Assembly: GCA_021234535.1 (NCBI GenBank)
Contig: CM037840.1
Span: 22,663,559-22,727,558 of the forward strand
Direction: 5' to 3'
DNA from: Stichopus chloronotus
Lineage: Eukaryota; Echinodermata; Holothuroidea; Aspidochirotida; Stichopodidae
Length of the DNA: 64,000 nt
Shown here: positions 48,393 through 61,700 of the stretch, piece after piece
How positions within the stretch are numbered: position 1 is the first letter of the stretch
Layout of the letters: each line of letters starts with the position of its first letter
The notes under the pieces: model-generated
Told to the model about the DNA's origin: nothing
The model's database searches: none
What the model saw: the letters and a program-made list of their open reading frames with translations, nothing else
Position numbers and translations under genes: made by a program

Positions 48393-51300
48393 AGGGAGGT
48401 GCAATTGAGAAGGGATACAACTGAGACTTTTTCCTGGAAATAGCCAAAATCACGTATTTTGTTCAAACACTTAAGATATTAGGAACTTAACGTAATAGGT
48501 CCATGTCTCCTGCTCTGTTGTAAATTACAGATGGGACAATTTTGTCCATATCTCGTCGAGTTTCTTGAAAATCAGTGTTCAACTTCCGACCCATTCCGAC
48601 GTCTATCACAAGATAACAACTGAATGTTGTTTCACTTGTTGAACAGGGATGCACCTTCTGCAAACTTGTGAAAGTTTTCGGAATTTGATAAAATGTTGCA
48701 ATAAAATATGGCCATATGATTGTTTTCATTATTGGCGTATGGTAAGAGGTCTGTGTCTTTTCTTAGGAGTCTACCGGGATTCCAAAGAGATAAGCATTGG
48801 TTTTGATTTTTAAGTCAATTGTTCTGACTTGACTGTTGACAACGAACCTCGCATCAAAGCTGTATTCTAGGTAATTCTTTTCAAAGATTATAAGCAGATG
48901 TAAATAAAGATTACTTTGATGACCCTTGAAATATGATGCATCATAAAGAGTAAAACGATGCCCTTAGCTGTTTCGATCCCTTTATAAATTGAAAGTTATC
49001 ACACCGGAGAAAATCTGAGTGGATTACCATAAATTAATCATCCTATTGCACCTCCTACTCAGTTGCATCTCCTGGTCAAACTTTTAGAGCTACACACGTT
49101 ACTAACGATCAGCAGACAATAACTTAAGTATATGGTACTAATACTTTAGCACATAATGTAGACCGAAGAAAACGCATATCATTATGTTTCCATGTCATAG
49201 TCGAAAAAGTAAAGATCTGAACAACACACACACACAAATTCAGCTTTTAGATACATGTGCAGCCTACATACTCCTCCGTTGTATAATTACAATATGCCAC
49301 TGTGTTGAAGGAGAACAAACCAGACAATAAAAAAAAAAAAAAAACACTGAGTACCAAAACAGTTGGAAACTGAAATTAAATTTCAAATGATCAAATGAGA
49401 GTTAACACAGGACTGGCTTTAGCCACTTCTTTTGTACTAGTCACTTTTCTTGTGTGCCAGTATTGATAGTGAAGTTGACAGCAGAGGTGCCATATACTTT
49501 GGTCTATTCCTTGTCTAATCTCTCAAACTAAATAAACACGACAATGAACGTGATAGGATAACACGATACTGTAGTCTGCCTATGTCTGCGGGTTTGTACA
49601 TTTTGACCAGAAAGTACATCGTCAATCTCAATATAGGCCTACTTGTGCTACTCAATTTCGTGACAAGACGAGAAATTTAAGCATGCATGTACAAAGTACA
49701 GACATTGCAGATTGTTTTGTAGATATTCTCAACAGATAAACACTTCTAGTGTATCATAGTTTTATGTGGGTCAATAGCCCCTGCCTGATTTCCGCAGACT
49801 TCTTTCTCATCAAGTTGTTTTCTGCCGGATGTCTTTTGAATTGCCAGTGAACCTTGACCCAAAGTGGTACGATGAACACATGTCACTGATTAGATTTCCA
49901 GGAGTCATACTAACATTAATGTCTGCATTGACTTAAGATTCTAAAGTACTAGTGACATTCGAGGTCCCCTCGTGGATACAAGGTGGGTCATATCAGAGAT
50001 TCCCTGTCTATCATGCGATAGTGAAAGGATTGGCCTATCATGGTATTTACAAATTATAGTCTAGTGACCATTCAAATTTTGAGCTAGATGGGGTAGACGT
50101 TTAGAATGGTGGTACCATCCCTAACGATCTCCGACAGAAATATCATTCGAACACCTTCTGAAAAATCACCCTTTTTTTAAATAAACGTAATCTCCTACAA
50201 TTGTCTTAAGTGTCACATCATCTGTACTGTAATGCTCTTCTGATTCCAAGTACAGAAGGAATGGTCTCTGAAAACATCATGTAAAATTGCTTTGACGCAT
50301 TTAAGCACTTTTCTCGAGCGTCAGTCAGTCCCTCGGATGTACCTCATCAGATGGGGACCTTCTGGGACAGGTACCAGGAAAAGGTGCTACAATTGACAAT
50401 TTTTTCCCTCTCTCTCCTCCCCCCCCCCCCCCCTTTCTCGCTTTGAGGTAGCTTTTTCATTATCTCACAAGATTAATGCAGGAAGTGCTTTTTGAAGAAA
50501 AATAGCCTTTGTGGTTAATCTTCCATATCATTCTCTTCCAGTTGATACCAATGTTGAAAGTAACATCTATGCAACGTTGGTTTCAGGAAGAATTTCATTA
50601 ATTAGAGTGATAATTATGGTACGTGGAAGGTGGTTTATTTATTTTTTTTGTTTGGCTGAAAGTTATTAGAACCGGGCCCTGTGGTAAATGTGCGGTATTT
50701 CCGTGCGAATACCCCTTATGCGGGTATTGAAGCGTTTGTTCAAACGCATTTCTTTTGAAAATTAGGCCATAAACAGACCACGCTACTGTAATTCGTATAC
50801 AACACAGACGGAAAGATTAAGATCCAGAGAGAGAAAGAGACAGAGATCAAGTTGACTTCTTGTCGATTAGAGTTCCATTTACCTTATCATTCGACTGGCA
50901 CACAGAAATTAAAAAGAATTAATGGACAATGATGATTGAAAGGTGATAAAGTTACATGACAACGACAAAGAAGAGCGAGGAAAGGAGATGGTACTGTCGG
51001 TGCCAGACACAGGCGTACATTGTTACACATACATATGTTGACATATGTTGACACTTCAACTACACGGTTGCCAATGCGGAGCCTTGTGGCCGAGTCGGCG
51101 CTTCGAACCAAGTTGAACCGCTGAGAATCACGGGATAGGTGATGTCGTTGACCAATCAGAATATGCATAATCCATATGCAAATCGTTGCCACACATGAAT
51201 CAAGCAGTCCCTTAATTATTACGAAATCTTTCCAAGTAACAGTATATGCCCAACCCATTTCTAATGTTTTTTATTGTCAACACTAACTGTCTGAAGGGAA

Positions 51301-52186
51301 TAAAGAAAATGCTAACAAACTCGAGTAATCACCGGAAACTGAACTTGTATGATCTCTGCGTGACGCCCTGATGTATGGTAGGGCGTAACATTCACCGTAT
51401 GCAACACTAAAATGGTCGATTCATGAAATGTTATTGATGAGATTTTACCCGTTATCTTTAACTCGAAGATCGTGTAAAATAACGCTTCGTTTACTTGGTT
51501 GGGGTGGTTGGGGGATTGCGGAATCCGAAAGGCAGCGGAACGCAGATGACGGACCGCGGAAAGAATACCCGTGCCGAATGAAGACCCCATGCGCATCGTT
51601 CCATATTTCGTAACAATGAAACCAGCCAGGTAGTTCAGTTTCAGTAAACGGCGTAGGCTACTACCTGAGCAAGATGGCGTCTGTGACTGTCAGCAGTTAG
51701 CGCGGAGAGTACTGAACGCAAACTTTGACCTCTGAACTTTGGCCTCTGCACTGAAATTTTGACGGTAGACAGAGCGTCAGATCATGAGTCATTTGTCTAC
51801 CAAATTTTATCTTTATCACCCTAACTTGCGATCTTAGTGGAGTTTCCAACAGACACTTTTGAAACTGGCATTTTTCTTTTCTAAACACACACCCACACAC
51901 AAGCAAGTCGACATTGAATTTTGCTTTGTTGTTGCTTCGTGAGCCTTAACCTTAACAATACACTCCTCATTTCAGTTTTGGGGAGGACTTGAGAAATCTC
52001 TCTAAGGACATGAAATTAGCTTTCGTCCTCGGGAAGTGTATCAATGCAATCACACACATTCGCACAGTCGCGTAACATAATGTTAATAAGGTAACTGTTG
52101 TTGTAGCAACAAAGAGTCCTAATACCCTCTAACCACCAAGCAGCCATACAATATCTCATACCACACATTCAATGTAAAGGACCATG
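48393..52186 (-). repeat. Large inverted duplication, arm B, inner part
   Basis: This is the reverse complement of 16205-20106. Its inner edge lies about 0.5 kb upstream of the copy 4 pseudogene ATG. A segment around 48.54-48.73 kb differs from arm A by an insertion or replacement. Confidence 0.88.
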
Positions 52187-53680
52187 GGCGTCAACAGCAG
52201 GGGGATGGGGGACATGTCCCCCTCCCACTTTCAAAAGTGGAAGGGATATCATATCATTTGTCGCAGCCACTTTTCAGAGCAGTTTTTAAAAAAAATCACA
52301 GCATATGAGCGGTTTTTCTATCACAATTACTAAGCTGATTCAAATCGAATCTAACTTACGAATCATTATCAATAAATTGCACTGGAAATTAGAACAGTGC
52401 TTGGCCCTTTATCCCCCTTCCTCCGATATTCACCCTTTCCGCTTCGTCCGAGACCTCTGATAAAAGTTTGTGCGATGCTTGAACGATGTTTTAGAGTGTT
52501 TTGTGGAAGAACCCCTTCTCGCCAGAAATGGAATTCCCCTTGCCCTACACTGTAAATTACAGAAAACAAAGACGCATTTCAAATTGAAAACAAGGTGAAG
52601 ACCCCATCAGCAAGGTAATAACATATATTTTAGGCCTTACAGACAGTATTCTGCCTGTATGCAAGATATTATATGATACCAAACTACCGAAATTAGGCCT
52701 AGAACCCACGTAAACAACGGTTCATATTTTGCATTAGCCTACCACACAGTCAACACTAAGTCAATGGGGAAATGTAACATTAGGCCGCAAAACAAATAGA
52801 CTGAGCCATTTTCTCTGCAAAATGAGGAATTTTCAACTTAATGTAATTGGCAAGAAAACGGGATAAATATGGGTACAGGAGTTTGTCAACAGTCAAGTTG
52901 CATTTAAGCATTTATGCAAAACTAAAATTTTGCAAGTCACTGTAAATCGATAACAAATTGAAAAGAAACAATGTGCACTGAGTTGCTGTGTGTTTATGTT
53001 ATCATTTAATTAAGTATTGAGGATACAAATGAAGGACTATTAAGTTTGAACAAAGATTTAGGATAAGCCTTTTTATAAATTTGATATCAGCAATTATTGC
53101 GCTACAGCTTGTGGGGGCGCAGTGGATCGGGGCACAATGGATCACCATAAATGTGTGATTTCAGTCAGTTAGTATGGGGCTTATCAGAAACTGGGATGAA
53201 AATCCATGAATAGAGTAAAATGATTATGACAACTCAAGATCACCAAAAATTCATATCTCCAGCTGTAAATTCACTTCACATGGCTCTCAATTTCACGTTG
53301 TACCATTTCCATATGCGGCGAAAGCATGGAAATGGGGGGGGGGGGGATTAGGTGACGTGGTCCCCCTATAAGCTCATATTAACTAGAAATTTGCTAGCGG
53401 GTAAACCCCCAACATGTATATCCACGCTTCACAGCACAGAGAGGACAACAATACCCCGAAATAATTCTGTCAAAATCCCATATACGAAATTTCATTGAAA
53501 TCGTACAAACGTTAGTAAATTCCGTAATTATGCAAATCAGCGACTTCATTTACCTCTGATGACCTTGAAACGCACTTCATTTTTTTCGCACACGTTGTGT
53601 TGCGTGGATATAATAATATGTGTATCAATATCATTCATTGCTCCAGTTGTGGACTTTATCGTGTTCTTTTTCCTCAAAGA
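52187..53680. other. Non-coding flank of the hAT relic
   Basis: No gene was seen. The first bases (GGGCGTCAACAGCAGGGGG, then GGGGGACATGTCCCCC) resemble the palindromic G/C-rich ends of DUF4371-type hAT elements. They start exactly where arm B stops matching arm A, so this may be the 5' transposon end. A poly-G tract lies near 53335. Confidence 0.4.
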
Positions 53681-55925
53681 ATGGATATCAGAAAATACTT
53701 TCCCAGACATCAGAGTGATTCTGTTAGTCCATCTGCTCAATCACCTTCATCAGCGACAGGTGGAGCCTCAAGTTCACCAGAAGCGGAGGCTGCGGAGCCT
53801 GCAGAGGACAACTTTCTGATTCTGAAAAGTCAAAGTGACAATGGTGAACATCACGATTTTCCAGATGAATCCTTTCAACCTCCTGCCAGTTGTATCCCGG
53901 TACAGAAGCTTGCAAACTGGACTCTTAAATTCCAACAACGATGGTTCAGTGAATTCCCATGGCTTCATTTTGATAAGAGCATTAATGGAGTACTTTGCCA
54001 CTCATGTCCTCATGCCTCACAACAGAATCTCTCACAACTAGTCCGTTGTGCAGAAGACACCTTTGTGAAAACAGGGTTCAAAAACTCGAAGAAAGGGATA
54101 GAAAAATTCCGTAATCATGAAAAGGCCAATGCTCACAGGCTTTCATGTGAGAACTTGACATTCCGCAGACAACCCATGGGCATCAGTACCCAGCTCTCAG
54201 ATTAACTCCTAGAGAATCCGACGCTGTGCACGTGAAGCAATTGTAAAAATAATAATAATTGAAATTCTTATCCGAGCAGGGTCTTGCAATTAGTGGATCG
54301 GACGCCTCATGCGGTAATTTTCCAAGGCTGCTGCAGTTGCGAGCTGAGGATGATGAAAACCTGAAGAGATGGCTGAGTAGGAAACTCTCATTCACATCAG
54401 CTGAGGTACAGAATGAGATATTGCAGACGATGGCCCATGCCGTACTCAGAGATGTCTGCAATGACATTAATCGGTTGTCAACACAGTTTGGGATCATCAT
54501 CGATGGAACACAGGGCATTCAAGGGAACGAACAAGAAGCTGTATGTGTTCGCTATGTTAATGATTCATTCGATGTTCATGAAGACTTACTGGGTCTCTAC
54601 CAAGTTGCTTTGACAACGGGCCTTTCAATATGCAAGATGCTACAACTGCCCATTCAGCATCCTAGGGCACAAACTTATGATGGAACCAGCAATATGTTAG
54701 GAAAGTACAACGGATGCCAGGCAGAGATGAAGAAAGTCAGACCGCTGGCCATGTATGTTCACTGTGGAGCCCACGTAAACAAACTCATCACCGACAAAGG
54801 TATACAGAATTAACGCTCCGTACATGCGTGATGCTCTGGATCATGTACAAGAACTTGGAAACCTCTATAACAGCTCCGGAAAGTTCAAGCACCTGTACTT
54901 GGATCTATATGCAGATGATGCTGATAGCCCCTCACCTACGCGACTAAAGCCAATATGCCATACACGTTAGCCAACCCGTTGTCCATCAGTGAAGTCTGTC
55001 TTCGAGAATTACTCGAATATGCTCGATGCCCTCCAGGAAGCAGCTCACGAATTGGGGACAAATTACGGCATCTCGGGCTAGCAGTCTCTGCAAGTGCTTC
55101 TCGTCTGGGAAATGTGTCCTTGGCTTGGTCTCATCGATCCCCATCCTCCAGTGTCTGGAGAACTTTAACAGGGCTCTCCAAGGATCAAAAGTGTAAGTTT
55201 CTGGGATGCTTGCTGCAGCAGAGGTGACCATAGGAAGTCTCCAGTCACTCCGAGATCACCTCAAATTCGAGGAAATGTTTGCTGCTGCAGAACAGAAACG
55301 ACAACAGTGTGATATAGAATCAGTGACCCTCCCACGGAAGGGCAAGACTCCAAGTAGATACGAAGATGGCGCTTCCCATGGGCACACTACCAACTCAGTG
55401 GAAGAACTATACCGAGTGGATTTCTTCACTGCTATCGAGAGTGCAACCTCCAATGTGAGAGACTACTTCTCCTCAAGCGATCTCACAGATTACAGGGACT
55501 TGAGTTCATTACTGCTTCCTGGATCATTCCAGCCACAGATAGTCAGTGGGTACCCTGAATTGTCAGCGACCCTGGAGCAAGAACTGAGCTTTTTCCTAAA
55601 CCAGTTTAGAGGATCATCAATTCAGGAATACCAGATAATCTTCAAGGACGTGGTTCCAGAGCTCCGGCGAATGTTCCCCCAGGTTGAGCGGTTGCTACGT
55701 ATCCTGCTCATCTCCCCAGCAAGTTCGTGCACAGCCGAACGTTCATTCAGAGCACCTCGACGCATGAAGACCTGGCTCCGTTGCACCATGACACAGCAGC
55801 ACCTTAACAATCTCATGATCTGCCATGTGCATTGCGATAGGCTGGCAGCGTTGAGTCCACAGAGAATCGCAGAAGAGTTCATCAGATCATCATACAGTCG
55901 TATGCAGATTTTCGGGAACTTCTGA
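53681..55925 (+). pseudogene. hAT-type transposase (TTF zinc finger / DUF4371 / hATC), broken
   Basis: This is a decayed cut-and-paste transposase. The start MDIRKYFPR at 53681 opens a 174-codon segment with a TTF-type zinc-binding region (RWFSEFPWLHF, then CHSCP, then FRNHEKANAHRLS). A stop at 54203-54205 and frame changes lead to a DUF4371-like segment (54259-54813: KFLSEQGLAISGSDA, IIDGTQ, HCGAHVNK). More stops follow near 54811, 54967 and 55078. The last open segment (55206-55925) carries the hATC dimerisation region (FPQVERLLRILLISPAS, CTAERSF, MKTWLRCTM, HLNNLMICHVH). The relic lies in the DNA that splits arm B of the inverted duplication. Exact element ends were not fixed. It resembles ZMYM or '52 kDa repressor'-like annotations, which are domesticated or transposon hATs. 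Confidence 0.88.
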
Positions 55926-58224
55926 CGCTGCGGTGAATCCTCCTAAGTTGGGTGTTTGGACAAGCACCGAGTGACCCAGTGACATATTCTGCAAATATTT
56001 AAGGTCAAGAAATCTGGACTCCCTGGGCACATGCTGTCTATCATTGGCACCGTCATTTATTTCCCATTCTCCCAATATCCTAAATCTGCCCATTTAATTC
56101 GTCCGGGTGGGGGGGGGGACCATTCAAAAGTGCATTGATTCTTGCACACATGTTGTTTGTTTGGGTTCCAAGGGATTAGGGTAAGCCATACAGGTAGATG
56201 GTGATGAGTTATTATGTTCATATCACTGCCTCCAGTCCCTTGGACTGGATGGAAGAATAGGGGTGTAGGGGTTAAGTAATTAAGGCTACATGTATTCGCC
56301 GGATATGGTAGATCTTTATTGTTGAGTGTCGGCTAGGCGCTACTCACGCTGTGCGTGCCTTTTCTGATAATTATTATTAAAGTACCTGTCCACATAACAA
56401 GTGACGTCTCACACCTACATGCATTTATTATATATACCACTCCAGTCATCCCGGAGGTGACGGCGTCACTTTTTCAATATTTCGTTTGAGATGGACGCTG
56501 TGTAATTTGTCTCCTTTGGTGTCAGAACGGCATCTTTCTACGAGTACTTTCTGTCGGAACTTAGTTTTGTGAGACAAAAATTTTTCCTCACAGATCTGGT
56601 TCTAATGTAACTAAAAACGACTCAGGAAGGCCGTCTCCTGCGATCTAGGGGGTCTTATGTACCCAAACTTTTCTCGTACGCTACGAGCCAACCAATGGTG
56701 GCCCTCTGCTTACATAGTATAATGTCCCCGCACTTTCTGAAACCTGCTGACGTCATGTACAGGACACACACAACAGACATAAGAGGGAGGGGGTCAGACG
56801 ATAGAAATATTAGCTATGAAGAGAATGGCATATTGCAACCGCTACCTTCACATCACATCAATTACTGTTAACATGTCAACGGGGTGATGATGCCCAGCAC
56901 ATTAACTTTGTAACCGCATAGTCCTCGACATACTATTGAGCTGTTGGATGAACCGATATGTTAACTGGTGGTTTTATACCAATTGCTAGAAGAAACCAAA
57001 TTAGCTTTGTTACTGGATAAACGGAGGTGCAATGATTCGCCACAGACACACCTCTCTCCTTCACGGGATGAATGCATAGCAATCTTTTATGCTACCACTA
57101 CCAAAGACTACTGTCTGTCTAGGCTACTTGTAACATCGGGCTTATCATTCCTCAACCGTGATTCACCCTGTGTGCAACAAACTTTACAATTTATAATGTA
57201 TTATTTACAATATTTTAATGGCATGCGATCAATGTCTCCAAAAGATACTGGTACCTTTTTTATGAAACTTCATACTAGTCATTAATTTTTATAAGAGCAT
57301 TCCCCTAAGGTTTTATGGACCAGACGCAAAACAGCACTCAATAGAATGAATTATCTTTATTAGAGTATAAAAAATATGGGCTACTCAGGAGGACTTTCTG
57401 CAAATATTATCCATGGATACGATGCTCTAATCGTTCATGGTGATACCTTGGTGATTACGATGGTACATAGATTTAACTAGACATGATCAAACAGATAAAT
57501 GGAATAGTACAAACAACATGAAGGAAATAATAGAATTATAATGAACGCAATACACAGCATGGGGGGAGGGTTGTTGTGTTGTGTGTGAGTAGACAACTCC
57601 TTTGGAGAGTGACTGGGACACCCCTCCCTCCGGGAAAAGTCCCTTTTGAAAGGAGCTCCTCTGGAAAATCCCACCTGAGCAATTCCCAACCCGGGGAATG
57701 GCCCCCAAGCACAACTCCCACGTGACAATTCCTTCACCTGCAGATTTAGGGTTAATAAGGGGGTTAAAGAAATTTTCAGGGGGGTGGGGGTTGGTCATTG
57801 TGTGGAAACTACTCAAACGTCAGTGTTTGTACCACCGTAGTCAACCTTTTGGCCACTTTGCCAACTTGAACTTCGTGTTGAGAAGCACTGGTTGCAAACC
57901 CGCCATCCATTATCCTTGTCCCTATACTATCTTTAGTTTAAAAAAAATGCAAGGCACTGTAAGAAAACGTATAACGAGTGGGAAAATAGCACACAGCATA
58001 AGTCAGACACATCTATATTTCGCAAGGCGAATGCAAAAGATGTGAAAAATTGGTAATATAGGCCTGTGTAGTGAATGTAAGATTAGACAGCAAAATGTAA
58101 GATCATACTTGAACCATGTGAACAATAACGTTAATACTTTTTCTCCTCGTTCCTTTTTATTTTCCTCCTGAAAGTTTATTTCTGTTCAAACAGGAGTGAG
58201 AGTGGGGGCTTATGATCCACTCAG
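55926..58224. other. No supported gene; 3' side of the arm-B insertion
   Basis: This region has a poly-G run near 56107, a G/C-rich stretch near 57560-57800 with overlapping short frames, and otherwise AT-rich DNA. Nothing resembles a conserved protein. The right end of the hAT element could not be recognised. Confidence 0.5.
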
Positions 58225-58785
58225 ACGTATATACTTTACTCAACAAGGTGATTGCAATACTTGTAGAAACTCATGGTGATGGTAATAAGGTTGTATATTG
58301 TCTAGCAGTGGATAATATCGTCACAGAACATGCATCCACAGGACATAAGATTACGATGGTGCTTTTGAATTCCTTTGAGTAGGTACTTATTGTTCTGCAC
58401 GTTGTTAAGTCTTGCTTGCGTTTCATTTAACATTTTATATTTGCTAACGCTGGAAAATTTCTGTCGCCATGATGATTGAAAATAAATCTTGGCTGCAAAA
58501 AAATGAAGTAAGAGATCATCATTTTGATCGCCAGACATTCATCAATGTATACTTCATTAAGCGACCAAATTTAAGGTTATCAGAAAACGAAAAGGCTACC
58601 ATAATACTTTGCCTGCCAGAGTAATTGCTATCCCGATATAAAGGATAATCTTTATATCTGCTTTTGTATTTATTTTTATTTATTTGAATATTGTCTGTCA
58701 AAAATTGTAACATAGCAAGTTACAATCCCTTCTGTGTACTGGACTGTAAAATTACAGTGTTTTTTTATCACAGGAACTATCGAAT
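58225..58785 (-). repeat. Large inverted duplication, arm B, outer part
   Basis: This is the reverse complement of about 15445-16025. It is separated from the inner part of arm B by about 6 kb containing the hAT relic, whereas in arm A the two parts are only 180 bp apart. Arm B was therefore split by an insertion after the duplication. Confidence 0.82.
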
Positions 58786-61700
58786 CAGGAGATGCAATTT
58801 AGAAAAAGTTACAATTGAAAGAGGAATTTATGCTTATCCTGTTCGATTTTGCATGATTAGTTTCAATTCATGAGGGACTAGTACCACCTAAAGTACCCTG
58901 TAACTTTTGTGTGATACATGCAATTTCTATAGAATATAAGTACTCGTTCAGACTTAAGGTTCAGACAGATTCAAATTATAATGTACAGTCATTTGACAGC
59001 AACTTGAACTATACGCATCATAAAAAATATCACACTCAATTGGGTGTCAAATATCCCCTAATTGAACTTGAAACGAAGGCATCTTTGATACAATATGATG
59101 AATTTTACGTCTTTATTTCGTTTGTTGAACTGTAAACGGTCTCATGGGAAATAGTTTAGTTACCAGAGGTTTATAAAGAATCTCGGGTTGCAAAGATACA
59201 TCACTTACATCACGAGTATTGCGGGCAAGTGTTGGGCAAGAATATTGTGCAACCGCATAAAACCAAACTCAACCACAAGTCTCTGGTTGACTATTTCCTG
59301 ATTAGTGCAGCAAGGCTATATAACAGTGAACATCTATCGAAGGGAAGACGCATTCTTAAATCTGGAACAACGGTAACATATTTTTTTAAACGTCGATGGT
59401 GGTGTAACCACACATGGGTAAGTTTCCCAAACGAATGGGGTATGGTACAATGACCCAGATGAAAACATTCGACCATAACAATGTGGACAGGTGGTTAAAG
59501 GGGGATGAAGACGAAAGGGCACATTATACAATCATGTTTGTTCCACCGCAACCCAAAGTCGGTTTACAGCGACATGATATGCCTTGGTGTTCGATATACG
59601 GTTCAACACCGCTGTGTTACAGGAGCATATTACATCCGGATATTTATAAGCAACTTAAGATACTTTTGGTTTTCGTTTTTTTTAATTTAGATTTGGAAGT
59701 GACAAAGATTTTGAGGGGATTAATTAAATCACGTAAGATAGTTCAGAACAGTTGTGGAAATGTCAAGACTTGAAAGAGGTTTATGTATGTAGGAGCATTA
59801 TTAGTGTCCTCTTTTCACGTTTTTCGAACATGGATTTACTTCAGTTGAAGATTTTGCTCCCAAAACCTGGTACTGTAGGAAATGTTATTGATTTTTCATT
59901 TCTGATACTATCAGACTATGGTGACCCTAAGAGTAGTCTTCTAAAGTCAGGTACCAGTATTAAATGATGCACATCCACTCTGGAAAAGTGTCTTAATTGA
60001 ACCACAGAGATATCTTTTTCTTCATGATTTTAATTATCATTTGCTGTTATTTACTGGGACGATAAAGAGCACCAGTAAAAGTAGAGATAATGCGAATTTA
60101 GAAAGACTGAAAGCGATTTAGATTGTTTTAGAAAATCAAAGTTTTTGTTGTTTTACTTCGGTCCTACAGTCTTCATGTCAAGGGGCCTTCAGCATCTTTC
60201 AAAGCTTTCACCCCTTGCATGCACTAGCGACTTAACAAGACAATGTACGTAAAACATTATTCACGATACAAATAGTATTGATCTATTATTTTTCATAAAG
60301 TATTTTAGCATAAAAAACATAATTGTGAAATGGAACCAATATGTACATTGACATTTACATATTCTAAAACAAAGCATTGCATCGATCCTGCAAAAGAACC
60401 CTGGACCTTGGAACTTCTGATAGTAAGCCAGTTTTGCTCAGGAGAGAACCCACCCCCTCTCTGCTTAATCGTCTCGCGGCTTCATGAATACATGCTGGTA
60501 GCCAGACATGAAAGTGGCTGCTGTGTCTCAGCCAGGCTTTCAGATGGAAGCGGCCGGTTAAAGGGGCGTTTCTTCACTGTTGTTTTGAGCATATCTTTCG
60601 CTTGATACTGCTTTTGACTTCTTTCACAGGTTTTATGTCAGTGTGTGTGGATGCCCAAGTGTAATGCGCACGCTAGTCAGCTTCACCATTGTATGTTATA
60701 TTAAACACAGGCATTTACTGCTGACATCCGATGTCGATCAGTTTTGAAGGTTCAGAATGGCTGGTTCTTTAGAAAATTATCATTGAGTTTCTCAGAGACT
60801 GTAATATATTGTCTCTCAGACATCAGTCTGGCACATTTCTGATTTCAGACGATGCAAACTATTTCACGTGATTTCATCTAAGGTTACCTGATAGTTACAA
60901 ATTCCTCGGAGGGAATGCATGTACCCCGTCCTCGGAACTTTCCATTTCTTAACCATGCAATCAGAGAATTCTACTTTAATAATCATCGCAGGAGGGTATC
61001 TGTTTCTTGATAAAAAGTTACATTAGGAAAAATATATACTGAAAGAATCATATCACTAAAAATTAAAATTGTAACACAAAACATCTCGAAATAAGGATGC
61101 CTTAAATTTAACGTCAATGCGTGGGACATGCGTTTTCCGGCGTTCTGAACTTATTTTATCAAAAAGCATTTACGCATGCCATGCGTCATTTGGTGGTGGC
61201 GCTCGCTTTAATTAGTGTTGTGCACTTTTTAGATTTTTATCCTCTCCTCCAAACAAATCAAGTCCCCCGTGGTAAGATCTTCTGTACGGATCTAGTGAAA
61301 ATATTACACTTATAAGAAATACTCGCGATATTCTCGTAAGGCTTTTGGGAAATGAAAACTTCCTCAAGTTATTCTCATGAAATGTGCCAATTAATGAGTT
61401 TCTGGTGGCATTGCTTTCGATATATTGGACAGCTTGGGATGAAGCTGGTGTTAAATTTGAGCTGGTGATCAATTTGAACCGACTGAACTAGTTGTTGTGC
61501 TCCGTCCTCCTTAAAATGTGAGATACAAAAAATTCATTTTGGGATATATTGTCTGTATTAGTCATTAAGAACTTTACAAAATAGCCACAACTGTCATTAA
61601 AATCTATAGAATATTGGACAATTTTACAAGCACAGAATTCCTGGATTATAAATGCATCGTTAATGATCATTGATTAAGTATGCAAATATATGACGTCAAG

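Noticed and set aside
53559..53680. Upstream extension of the hAT transposase frame from the ATG-like start at 53597
   Set aside because: A T-rich tract and TCAAAG site precede MDIRKYFPR, and typical family members begin with such a segment, so 53681 is the better start.
57477..57816. Overlapping open frames on both strands in a G/C-rich stretch
   Set aside because: The frames follow low-complexity CCC/GGG composition, overlap each other in several phases and resemble no protein family.
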